From a virus, in IMG/VR virus record IMGVR_UViG_3300044858_000828, positions 1 to 40,360 of that record: a stretch of 40,360 bases of DNA. One strand, given 5' to 3'. Below the pieces are notes generated by a model. It did not search any database. It worked only from the letters and a program-made list of their open reading frames with translations, and had not been told where the DNA came from. The position numbers were made by a program, and so were the translations under genes. Positions 22,092 to 30,263 of this stretch are shown here, in pieces. How positions within the stretch are numbered: position 1 is the stretch's first letter; every line of letters begins with the position of its first letter.

Positions 22092-25000
22092 TACATACCT
22101 CTCAAGGTCTTACGAATTGGACCATTATTCTGAATATCTCTTACTACTATATCTACTATCATATCTCTTCCGTTTACAGATACCTTCGGAGTTCCCACTA
22201 CTTCTTGTGAGGTTCCTTGATTATTTACATTTACCATAACATTTCCTGGAGCAGTTTGTCCAGTTGCATTCATCTGGTTAAGGGTTTGTCCTCCTATGGC
22301 CATAGCGGCTGGACGACGAATGACAAACTCACCGGGTTCCAATAGTGCGGGAACTCGGTCTCTTAGACCTGCATATCCGCCAGCGGCCATGTGTTTTACA
22401 GGTCCTCCTATAGCAGTTCCTGTACCTATAGCACCAGGAGCTATATTACCTACGCCTGTAGGTGTTGCGTTTAATCCACTGAACAAATTGCCTATTCCAC
22501 TAAATAAACCAGCTCCTCCAGCTCCTGCTGCGCCACTAAATAATTGTTTAGTAGCTATTTGAGTTAAAGCAGTTCCTAGAGCACTTACTACAGTATAGAT
22601 AAATGCTTTTTTCCAATCACGAGTAGCTGCTAAAGTAGCCGCAAAAGTAGTAGCAGCTACAGTTCCTACTGTCTGAAAGTTAACCCCTAGCTCTTTTAAT
22701 TTATCACCGAATCCTTGTGCTTCTTCTGTAGGAGGTTTAATTACGCCAGGAGTTACAGGCCCGGATGCTTGGTCAGGAGTAGCACCTCCAGAAGTGGTAC
22801 CACCAGCTCCGACCATTGTAACTCTAAGGGCATTACCTGTAAATACACTCTGCAATATTTGATCACCTGTTTTGGCTAGTTGGTCTCCTGTTATAGCAGT
22901 ATATAAAGAACCAATAGCGCCTCCAACCAAATTCTGTAAAGGCTCAATTAAGAATTTCTTTAAAATAGCTGTTTGGATAGTTTCTGCAACACTAATAGCT
23001 AACTTCTGCATACCTTCTCTAAAAGCTTGAATAGTAGGAATACCTTGGTTGATAGCTTTAAAGAAATCTAATACTGCTGTAGATAGGTTTTCTTTAATAC
23101 CTCTACTAATATCTTCAAAAAGTTGTTTAACTTTATTTCTTTGGTCTGCTATTCTCTGTAACTCTGATGCGTAGACTTGAGCAGCTTTTATTTCGTCTGT
23201 TGCAGCAGAGACTATAGCAGTATCATATCTTTTCTTAGCTAATGCAGCTTCTGTTTCTAAACCCTTTAACTTATCTTGTAGAAGTTTAACTTCTGTTTCT
23301 CTGTTAAGCTCTTGCGCCATTCTAATCTGATCTCGAGTTTGTGCTTCTTGCTCTTGTGTCTTTATTAGATTGTCTAGTTCAGCTCTAGCACCTGCAGCTC
23401 TTATGTTATTTACATCTATCTCTCCTGCAGCTCTAAGTAAGATATTTCTATTTTCTTGATTATATATTTGTTCGGATAGTTGTCTATTTGCAGTAAGAGT
23501 TGCTCTAGCTTTAGTTAGATCAGTTTCAAAATTTTTGAATATATCATTAGCAGTAGTACTTGCGGTAGTACCTAGTTGTTTATTAATTAATTCCTCATAC
23601 TTATTTAAAAACTGTTTAAATACCTCTTTCTGTTGTTCTAATAAAAATAGCTGTTTAGATATTAAGTCTAACTCAAAATCTCTACGTAGCTTAGCATCAG
23701 CAGCTACATCTAATTCTCCTCTAGCTCGAGCCCTAGCTAAATCACTTTGAAGAGCTAATACGCTTATTTCATTTTGTATTTTATCTCTATCAAGTTTTTC
23801 TCTCTTTTTAATTATATTATCTTCTATTACTTGCTGTTGGTTTTGTAGAACTTTTCTACCTTCCAAAGTAGCTAACTGTGTTTGTATTTCTTCTTCTTGA
23901 ACTTTTAATCTTTCCTTTGTAACAGAAAATTCTTGATCTGCAATTGCTTTTCTATCCTCTATTAAGGCCAGCTCTCTAGCATAATTTATATCAGCTATTT
24001 GCTTATCTAAACGTATTAAATCTTCTTCTAATACTAGATTTTGTGATCTACCTAGAATTTCCTTCTGTAAAGTCGGAACAGCTAAAGCACCTGTAAATTG
24101 TCTTTCAGTTCTAGCTTTTGCTAACTCTCTATCTGCATCTCTAAGTTGTTGAGCTCTATCTACTTGATTTTTTCTAATTTCTAAATCAGCAAGTTGAGCT
24201 TTGGAAACGGATTCTACTAGATTTTCTATTTCTTTTAAATAGTTAATTTCAGATTCTAATAATTTAATTTGAGATTGCCCGCGTCTTTGATTAGCCTCGG
24301 CAGCAGCCTGTGCTCTATTTATCTTATTTTGAATCTCTAGCTGTTCACCTTGGTTTTTTAAAGAATCAAGCTGTTTCTGATACTCTAAGGTTCGTTTTTC
24401 TTCTTGAATAGCTAGCTGATAGGCTTGTTTACCTGCCTCATACATAATTCCTAACTGTGCCTGTAATACTTCTTTTAACCTAACATTAATATCGGTAAGC
24501 TTGCTAGTTTCTATATTTTCTGCTTGTGTTGCTTTTGTTAGAGCAGCTTGAATCCTTGCTATTTCTTCTAAGTTATCCTGGTTAGCGCCATCAATTAAAA
24601 CCTGTTTTGATTTGTTTATCAGTGTATCTTCAACGTCTTTTTTGGTTTTAGTAGCGACATTTAATGAATCTATCTGTAGTTTTAAACTCTTTTCTAAGGA
24701 AGAAGCTTGCTGACCTAAAAATAATACTTGATTTCTCTGAGTTTCTTCTTGAGATCTAGAGATAGTCTTATCTGGATTAAATAATCCAGGTGTAGGTAAA
24801 TTTTCAATAAACTTTATCTGAGAAGAAAAAGTGGTTTGTATAGACTTTCTTATTCTCTCTCTTTGAGCTAGTTCTTCCGAAATAAGATTTATTTCTCTTT
24901 GTTTTGTTATCAGTCCATCTTTTTGAATATTTAATCTTAGTGCTTCAATTCCGATAGCCTCTCTAACCCTTAAAGTTGTTTCCTCAGCTCCCCGTATTCT

Positions 25001-27070
25001 AGCCTCAATAATTTCTGTATCTATTTGCTTTATTCTTTCTGTTAAAGCTATATTTCTTTGAGAAGCGGATTCTGCAGTTAATAGTCCCTTAGCTTGTTCT
25101 TCATAAAATTTCTGTACTTCTACTATACCTAAACCTACATTTAGAGCTGTTTTACCTGTATATTTATCTATTTCTTTATTTGTATCTAAGATATTAGTAA
25201 TTACATTGGCAAATTTAAGAGCGCCTTTTTCTAATTCTCCTGATGTAAATAATTTAACATAATCAAGAGCTTGACCGCCTACAGCTTCTGGAGCAAGAGT
25301 TAATATTTTTACTAATTCTGCGCTAGGTTTAATAGCTGCTAAATCTTTTAGTAATCGAATTCTAACTTCTAACTGTGCTTTACTAGATTCTTTAAAAGTA
25401 AAAAGACGCTCACCTTCTGCAGCGCTTAAAGCTCTTTGTAATCGAGCTTCTAGAGTTGTATTAGCTATCGGGAATCGTAGTATATCCTGTAATGTAGTAG
25501 CCACTTGTTCACCTGCAGCTTCAATATCTTCTTTTTTAAATCTAAATTTAAAAACAGATAGGCTATCTTTAGATGCTTCTGTTACTAGACTACTTATGGC
25601 TTCTCGAGTAGCTTTAGCTTGTTCTTGCAATTTTACAAAGAAATTAGTTATAGACCCTAACAAATCTACGCCAAATACCTGGCCTATTAACTGAGCTGCG
25701 CCTAAAGCAGCTAAGAAAAGATTAAAATATCCTAAAGCCGAGCTTATTCCTGTGGCTAATCTACTCAATCCTCCGCCTAATTTTTCAAAAGTAGAACCAG
25801 CTATAACAGAAGAATTAGATGCTTTCTTTTGAGCTTCTTCTAATTCCCTGATAGCTATTGTAGCAGCATTAGCTTTAGATATAGATTGATCTAAAGCTTT
25901 ACCTTGTAATCCTTTTTCGAACTGTCTACTTTGTTGCCTTTCTTGTAGAGCTTTTAATTCGTCTATACGTGCCTGTATCTGTTGAGGCTGAACTGTTCCT
26001 TCTTTAATAGATCTAATAGTTGCTGCTTCTGCTTTAGTTAAACCGACTCCAATGCCTTTTAAAGCTTCTCCAGCTTTTTCTATATTAGTAGTAAATGCAG
26101 GTCCTGTTAATGCAGAAGAAACTCTAGCACCGGTTTCTAGAGCTCGGGTAGACAGGTCTGTAAAAAAAGCCTCTAACAAAGTTCTTCCCTTGCCAAGAGC
26201 AAGAGTTAAGATACCTAAGAAGATCAATACAGAGTTACCTAGGTCTTTTCCAAAAAAGTTAGCTATTGGAGCTAAAAAGTCTGTTAAAATACTTCCTAGT
26301 TTATTTCCAACATCTACTATTCGCGCTGCTAATCTATTAAGAGCTTCCGAACTAGTATCAGTAGAAAGACTAATCTCTGAGTATTTTCTAGAACCCTCAT
26401 CTATAATAGCATTAACGAACGCCTGTCTACGTTCAAAGTTAGTTAAGCTAGAAGCAGCTTTTCCTGTTTTAGATGCGTAGGCTTCAATGGCTGGTTCAAT
26501 TCTTGTAAAAATACCCAGTTCGTCTAATAGTTCAGGCTCTAATTTAGCAGCACCTCTAACTAATCTGTTATATGAATCAGTAAGATCTCTACCCAGAGTT
26601 CTACTAGCCTTAGTAGCAACTTCTGATAGTGAATTTATTTGTTTAGGATTAAACCCTGCTGCTAAAGCTAAGTTAGCAGCAGCAGAAGCTTCTTTTAAAG
26701 AAAGCTGTCCTTTAGTTATATCTTGAATACTATTTAAAATTTGAGAACCAGACTGACCAAAACTAGCAGCTAACGCGTTTGTTCCGGAAATAATTTGTTG
26801 GAAATCTGCTGCTGACTTTAAAGCAGCAAAGGCCTGTTGTAAAGCAAAGGTAGTCGCAGCCGCTCCTGCATAGGCAGCAACTAATCCACCTAATCCAGAA
26901 GCCTGAGAGGAGAAGGCACGACCTGTATTGGTAGATTCATTACCTAAACGTGTTTGCTTTTTAGCGCTTTCTTCTCCTGCTTTTCCTACTTTATTAATAT
27001 CAGAAACTACTTTGTCAGCGCCCTGAGATTGAAATAAAGCTCTTACTATAGTTGTAATAGTGCCGGCCAC
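22091..27070 (-). CDS. Tail tape measure protein
   Basis: At 1659 residues this is the longest gene of the window and sets tail length. Family rules of about 0.15 nm per residue suggest a tail near 250 nm. It has hydrophobic segments near residues 280-295 and 450-465, long Gln/Glu/Lys/Arg-rich coiled coils from about 640 to 1310, and a Gly/Ala-rich region. Near the end a Gly-rich stretch with PALLEPGEFVIRRPAA is the usual lambda H/TMP-type signature, and the C-terminal VNVNNQGTSQEVV follows. The GTG start at 27070 has AAGGAGA just upstream. It follows the G/GT chaperones, as it does in lambda. No peptidase domain was seen. Confidence 0.95.
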   Translation of the reverse strand: MAGTITTIVRALFQSQGADKVVSDINKVGKAGEESAKKQTRLGNESTNTGRAFSSQASGLGGLVAAYAGAAATTFALQQAFAALKSAADFQQIISGTNALAASFGQSGSQILNSIQDITKGQLSLKEASAAANLALAAGFNPKQINSLSEVATKASRTLGRDLTDSYNRLVRGAAKLEPELLDELGIFTRIEPAIEAYASKTGKAASSLTNFERRQAFVNAIIDEGSRKYSEISLSTDTSSEALNRLAARIVDVGNKLGSILTDFLAPIANFFGKDLGNSVLIFLGILTLALGKGRTLLEAFFTDLSTRALETGARVSSALTGPAFTTNIEKAGEALKGIGVGLTKAEAATIRSIKEGTVQPQQIQARIDELKALQERQQSRQFEKGLQGKALDQSISKANAATIAIRELEEAQKKASNSSVIAGSTFEKLGGGLSRLATGISSALGYFNLFLAALGAAQLIGQVFGVDLLGSITNFFVKLQEQAKATREAISSLVTEASKDSLSVFKFRFKKEDIEAAGEQVATTLQDILRFPIANTTLEARLQRALSAAEGERLFTFKESSKAQLEVRIRLLKDLAAIKPSAELVKILTLAPEAVGGQALDYVKLFTSGELEKGALKFANVITNILDTNKEIDKYTGKTALNVGLGIVEVQKFYEEQAKGLLTAESASQRNIALTERIKQIDTEIIEARIRGAEETTLRVREAIGIEALRLNIQKDGLITKQREINLISEELAQRERIRKSIQTTFSSQIKFIENLPTPGLFNPDKTISRSQEETQRNQVLFLGQQASSLEKSLKLQIDSLNVATKTKKDVEDTLINKSKQVLIDGANQDNLEEIARIQAALTKATQAENIETSKLTDINVRLKEVLQAQLGIMYEAGKQAYQLAIQEEKRTLEYQKQLDSLKNQGEQLEIQNKINRAQAAAEANQRRGQSQIKLLESEINYLKEIENLVESVSKAQLADLEIRKNQVDRAQQLRDADRELAKARTERQFTGALAVPTLQKEILGRSQNLVLEEDLIRLDKQIADINYARELALIEDRKAIADQEFSVTKERLKVQEEEIQTQLATLEGRKVLQNQQQVIEDNIIKKREKLDRDKIQNEISVLALQSDLARARARGELDVAADAKLRRDFELDLISKQLFLLEQQKEVFKQFLNKYEELINKQLGTTASTTANDIFKNFETDLTKARATLTANRQLSEQIYNQENRNILLRAAGEIDVNNIRAAGARAELDNLIKTQEQEAQTRDQIRMAQELNRETEVKLLQDKLKGLETEAALAKKRYDTAIVSAATDEIKAAQVYASELQRIADQRNKVKQLFEDISRGIKENLSTAVLDFFKAINQGIPTIQAFREGMQKLAISVAETIQTAILKKFLIEPLQNLVGGAIGSLYTAITGDQLAKTGDQILQSVFTGNALRVTMVGAGGTTSGGATPDQASGPVTPGVIKPPTEEAQGFGDKLKELGVNFQTVGTVAATTFAATLAATRDWKKAFIYTVVSALGTALTQIATKQLFSGAAGAGGAGLFSGIGNLFSGLNATPTGVGNIAPGAIGTGTAIGGPVKHMAAGGYAGLRDRVPALLEPGEFVIRRPAAMAIGGQTLNQMNATGQTAPGNVMVNVNNQGTSQEVVGTPKVSVNGRDMIVDIVVRDIQNNGPIRKTLRGM

Positions 27071-27071
27071 T

Positions 27072-27850
27072 CTATCTCCTTGATTTTATTTCTCTTTGTT
27101 TCTCATAATATTTTGCATATTCAGTAATAATATATGTTAGCAGTTCAAATACCTCTCGTCTATGCTCTATTTCGTAGAAATCAAAGATGTCTCCTATACC
27201 AGAAAATTCTTTGCCTAACCAAAGTCCGTTCATACCTTCAATTTTATCTGGTAAAATACTAAATATTAAAAGAGCCTGCTGAGTTTCTAAAGATAAATCC
27301 CCTGGTTCAACAGGAATATCTTCCTCAACAGGCTCTTTGCCCATTTGTCGACATATTTCAAAATATTGTTCTTTAGTAATGTTACCCCCAGAAAACGTTT
27401 CCTGAAGGTAACTTTTTAGTTTTTTAGATCAGTTTCTCTTTTCTTAACAGAGAATGCTTCTAGATCATTTACAGTATCAGTAATAAACTGATCGAAAATA
27501 CTACTATTTTTTAGTAGTTCAAGAGCTTCTTCAGTAGAATACGGTAACTCATCTTCTGCGTTCATTGCTGATATATCTACCGGTAGCAACTTCGGAAGAT
27601 GCTTAACTTTAAGACCCTTCCAGCCTTTAATTACGCGTTCAGCGTAAGCCTCAACAAACTTGTCATTATCCACCTCCTCTTCTCTTTGGCGGGTGCGTTT
27701 GTTGAATTTGTACACTAGTGCCTGGTTTCTAATTTTCATTAAGTCTTCGCGAGGAACATAGCTAATAGTAACTACGAAACCTTCTGCTTCTGGAAATTCT
27801 ACATCAATAGTCTTGTCTCCAGTGACAAGTAGTGATTTAATTTTAGACAT
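27072..27850 (-). CDS. Tail assembly chaperone fusion GT, made by -1 ribosomal frameshift (predicted)
   Basis: Reading of the upstream ORF 27850-27419, then a -1 shift at 27419, gives a 259-residue product. The downstream frame is open from the slip site to the stop at 27072-27074 without interruption. The first in-frame ATG (27344) lies 25 codons past the slip, and the region after it (90 codons) would otherwise be an orphan with no Shine-Dalgarno in front. This matches G/GT in lambda and many other siphophages, in which the fused chaperone helps load the tail tube onto the tape measure encoded next. The GT C-terminus is acidic at first, then helical. Confidence 0.85.
27381..27425 (-). promoter_or_regulatory. 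Programmed -1 frameshift signal: A_AAA_AAC plus hairpin
   Basis: The heptamer A AAA AAC (27425-27419, - strand) is in the correct register of the G frame. Six bases later a hairpin begins: GTTACC (27412-27407) pairs with GGTAAC (27386-27381), and the inner CAGGAA/TTCTG arms can extend the stem. Spacer length and heptamer both fit known efficient signals. Confidence 0.88.
27416..27850 (-). CDS. Tail assembly chaperone G-like (unshifted product)
   Basis: This 144-residue protein (start MSKIKSLLVTGDKTIDVEFP) sits between the tail tube and tape measure genes, where G proteins lie. It includes a beta-rich N-terminal half and an alpha-helical acidic end (STEEALELLKNSS, ITDTVNDLEAF). Its last codons CTA-AAA-AAC are the slippery site, followed at once by TAA. 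Without shifting this is the more abundant product. GAGGAAAAATG provides a ribosome site. No known enzymatic motif is visible; the assignment rests on position and the frameshift layout. Confidence 0.8.
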   Translation of the reverse strand: MSKIKSLLVTGDKTIDVEFPEAEGFVVTISYVPREDLMKIRNQALVYKFNKRTRQREEEVDNDKFVEAYAERVIKGWKGLKVKHLPKLLPVDISAMNAEDELPYSTEEALELLKNSSIFDQFITDTVNDLEAFSVKKRETDLKN

Positions 27851-27876
27851 TTTTCCTCATAATTTAAAAATAAAGT

Positions 27877-27979
27877 GGCGCTTACCGTTTGATCGACGCA
27901 CGATCGGATGAGGGGATCCCGAAAGATTGTCGCGGTAAGCGCCTTTGGTATTAAGTTAACTAGCCCCTCAACTAGTTAA
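27877..27979 (-). ncRNA. Structured intergenic RNA with two hairpins and complementary loops
   Basis: Upstream hairpin H1 (27956-27979) is TTAACTAG, loop TTGAGGGG, CTAGTTAA. Downstream H2 (27877-27943) has a perfect 11-bp stem GGCGCTTACCG/CGGTAAGCGCC around a 45-nt loop. Inside that loop TCGG and CCGA can pair, exposing GATCCCCTCAT. TGAGGGG of the H1 loop is the exact complement of CCCCTCA in that inner loop (7 bp), so a kissing interaction is possible. H2 is followed by ACTTTATTTTT, so a weak terminator or attenuator is another reading. Confidence 0.7.
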
Positions 27980-27982
27980 ATG

Positions 27983-29239
27983 TTACTTCTTAGCGTATAG
28001 GTCTACTTCACCACCGGTTGTAACGGTATTGATTGGTTCCTGTGCTTTGAAGTTTACTGATATTGAAATAATATCTTCAATTCCGTGAGTTGGAACGTCA
28101 AATACTACTGCAGGCATATTGAGTGCTAGGTATGGAGCAGTAACTCCTCCAACAACTAGGTTTGCATTTGAGAATGCAGTAGGAGCTGGACGACGATCAT
28201 TAGCTAGATCACGTAGGAATTGAGCAGAATCTCCATCTGCACCGCGTAAGTAAGCGGTGAATGATCCTGTTACTTCTCTAGAACCCGTGAAGCTACCAAT
28301 AGGGGTATTAACCTTTGATAGTTCTTCTGGAGTGATGAAGGTGATATTATTGTTATAGTTGAAGGTGAGAGCCGTGATTGGAAAAGTATAAGTTGTTGAA
28401 GAACCGCCTTCAGGCTGAAACTTAACAGTTAGGCTTGAAAGTCTATTCTTAATGAAGCTTGCAGTTGAGATTGTTCCTGCTACGTTCCACTGATCCCAAG
28501 GCTGATAAGAATGAGTTGCAGTGGTTACGTAAGCATTGCTGTTAGCGTCTATTGTGGTTCCATTATTTAAAATACCACCAAACACAGATACTGCATTATT
28601 TCTAGGAGTACCAGTTAGTTCTATTAGGTTAGTGCCAAATCCAGACCAAGTAGTAGTAGCAACTGCGTCAATAGCAGCGTCTACTGCAGCCTGATTAACT
28701 GCTGTATTAGATACCTGATATATAACGTTATCAAGTTTAAAATACATATTATAAGTAGCAGATGTACCAAAATTAGGTGTATGAGCAGCAGTATTACCGC
28801 TAGCATTTCTAGCAGCACTGGCAAACTTTCCGCCTGCCTGCCATACGCTAGTAAGCTTATTGGTAGTATAGGTAGAAGTATTTGACATAAGAGCTTGCCA
28901 TAGATACCAATCTGAGGTAGGCATTGAATTACCTGATGTGTGAACCAAAGTACCGCCAGTAGTATTTTCAATACCAGTTGGACGGATATATGTTTGGAAA
29001 TTCCACTCTACAGGGTTCATTGCTGTTTTAAAACGCTTACTAGAGCGATCTGGTGTAGTACCGCTCTCTAAGCTATTGATGTCCTGAGTAGCTGCAGCCT
29101 GTGACATTGCATAACCTGCAAGGATTTCAACCTTCCAAGTATTTGCCGGTGTCATTGCTGATACTGCGTCTCCATCGTTAAGACTTACAGTAGAAAGGAA
29201 CACTTCACTATTTCTTTGAAGGTTCAATGTTTGTGCCAT
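27983..29239 (-). CDS. Major tail (tube) protein, V-like
   Basis: This 418-residue beta-rich protein is located between the tail terminator and chaperone genes, the position of lambda V. A Ser/Thr/Asn-rich N-terminal half (PVEWNFQTYIRP and ASAARNASGN areas) is followed by a C-terminal half with REVTGSFTAYLRG and IISISVNFKAQEP, typical tail tube-like segments. It is about 1.7 times the size of lambda V, so an inserted domain is likely, perhaps near residues 130-250. Codons look less AT-rich than in the neighbours, as expected for a highly made virion protein. AAGGAGTTAATT precedes the ATG, and a dedicated promoter lies upstream. An RNA structure follows the gene. Confidence 0.82.
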   Translation of the reverse strand: MAQTLNLQRNSEVFLSTVSLNDGDAVSAMTPANTWKVEILAGYAMSQAAATQDINSLESGTTPDRSSKRFKTAMNPVEWNFQTYIRPTGIENTTGGTLVHTSGNSMPTSDWYLWQALMSNTSTYTTNKLTSVWQAGGKFASAARNASGNTAAHTPNFGTSATYNMYFKLDNVIYQVSNTAVNQAAVDAAIDAVATTTWSGFGTNLIELTGTPRNNAVSVFGGILNNGTTIDANSNAYVTTATHSYQPWDQWNVAGTISTASFIKNRLSSLTVKFQPEGGSSTTYTFPITALTFNYNNNITFITPEELSKVNTPIGSFTGSREVTGSFTAYLRGADGDSAQFLRDLANDRRPAPTAFSNANLVVGGVTAPYLALNMPAVVFDVPTHGIEDIISISVNFKAQEPINTVTTGGEVDLYAKK

Positions 29240-29293
29240 AATTAACTCCTTAATATAACCCTATGAGTTAGGCGGTCCCTCTTATATTTTATA

Positions 29294-29322
29294 AGTATAA
29301 CACCACTTACTATAGGGCGCAA
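29294..29322 (-). promoter_or_regulatory. Extended -10 promoter upstream of the major tail protein
   Basis: On the - strand, TTGCGC (29317-29322), a 17-nt spacer and TATACT (29294-29299) with TG one base upstream form an extended -10 promoter. Start near 29287 would give a leader of about 48 nt before the ATG at 29239. Confidence 0.6.
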
Positions 29323-29334
29323 ATAATAAAAATT

Positions 29335-29817
29335 TCAAATGTTAGAATCTTGTATATATACTATTAACGCTCTAATCTCTACTACTCCATAAGGTTCCAT
29401 TATGCCTTCATCTGTTGATAGAGACTGAACTCTACATTCAGTTACGTTTAGGTCTTTAAAAGTAGAACGATATTTCATAGAATCAATAATATATTGAATA
29501 TCTTGAGCTAAATCAGCTGCTTTTTCTATAGGATTATCGTCGCTATAGACATAACCTCTGACTTCTAAAATAAAACTAGAAAAAACTTGTGCATCTCCTA
29601 TTCTAGCTCTAGTTTCGGAACTAATAGGATAACAACAAATACTAGGAAAGTCGTTTAAAGTTGATAAATATTCTTGTTTTGCAAAAACGTTTGTAAATAC
29701 ATTAGTACAAAAAGTATACGGACTACGAGGGCTGTTAGGTAGGGTCTCTGTAGTTCCGTCTATTAGTTTGAGCGCCGAAACTATTTCATTCATAATCTGT
29801 CTACGTTTGCTACTCAT
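29335..29817 (-). CDS. Tail terminator-like protein (U-like, paralog 2)
   Basis: This 160-residue protein resembles the one encoded immediately upstream: RR-x-I near the N-terminus, LK-x-I-D/N-G, NVF, NDFP, then a DL..DI helix and DxGxxxPYGxxEI near the end. Position before the tail tube fits a tail terminator or completion protein (lambda gpU equivalent). The ATG at 29817 overlaps the upstream TGA; a TTG at 29820 is possible. No catalytic motif seen. Confidence 0.65.
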   Translation of the reverse strand: MSSKRRQIMNEIVSALKLIDGTTETLPNSPRSPYTFCTNVFTNVFAKQEYLSTLNDFPSICCYPISSETRARIGDAQVFSSFILEVRGYVYSDDNPIEKAADLAQDIQYIIDSMKYRSTFKDLNVTECRVQSLSTDEGIMEPYGVVEIRALIVYIQDSNI

Positions 29818-30263
29818 CAATCATCCACATCATACTGAACCGTAATCATTATTTCTCCTAACCCATAGGGATCTAGTAAACCGGAGTCCGTGTCTATAGA
29901 CGCAATTTCGGCAGATATGATCTTGTGACTTTGGTCATATTTAACACGCTCTAAAACATGAGTAATATCATCCACAAGATCTTCTAGTTTATACAGACTA
30001 TGCTCTTCGTGTGCATAAATTCTAATCATAATAGTCATAAAAGCTTCTGTATTTGTTTTAGAATTATATCTATAGAGTTCTTCTCCTGCTTGAATATAAA
30101 TAGCAGGAAAATCATTTATCTGATCTATATATTTAAGACCTTTAAACACGTTCTGTGATAAGTTGGTTTTAAACTGATATCCATATTGGCTCGTAGAGCC
30201 GTTTATAGTTTTCAGTTGTGTGATAAGATAGTTAACTATCTCTCTACGTCTACTTGTTGCCAT
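29817..30263 (-). CDS. Tail terminator-like protein (U-like, paralog 1)
   Basis: This 148-residue protein shares a common plan with the downstream 160-aa protein (RRREIVNYL, LKTINGS, NVFKG, INDFPAIY, DLVDDITHV, DSGLLDPYGLGEI). Its location between the neck protein and tail tube fits tail completion or terminator function (gpU/gp17 class). The start overlaps the stop of the neck gene (TAATG). Which of the two copies caps the tail, and what the other does, cannot be settled from sequence. Confidence 0.68.
   Translation of the reverse strand: MATSRRREIVNYLITQLKTINGSTSQYGYQFKTNLSQNVFKGLKYIDQINDFPAIYIQAGEELYRYNSKTNTEAFMTIMIRIYAHEEHSLYKLEDLVDDITHVLERVKYDQSHKIISAEIASIDTDSGLLDPYGLGEIMITVQYDVDD

Noticed and set aside
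26052-26480. 142-codon + strand ORF inside the tape measure gene
   Set aside because: It is antisense to a clear coding region and has the low-complexity look of a codon shadow; no ribosome site.
27072-27850. Broken or frameshifted chaperone pseudogene
   Set aside because: The break is at an exact slippery heptamer with a following hairpin, and both frames are open, so programmed frameshifting is the simpler explanation.
27877-27943. Cloverleaf-like structure that could be a tRNA
   Set aside because: There is no T-loop, no anticodon arm of correct size and no acceptor geometry; it is a long-stem hairpin.
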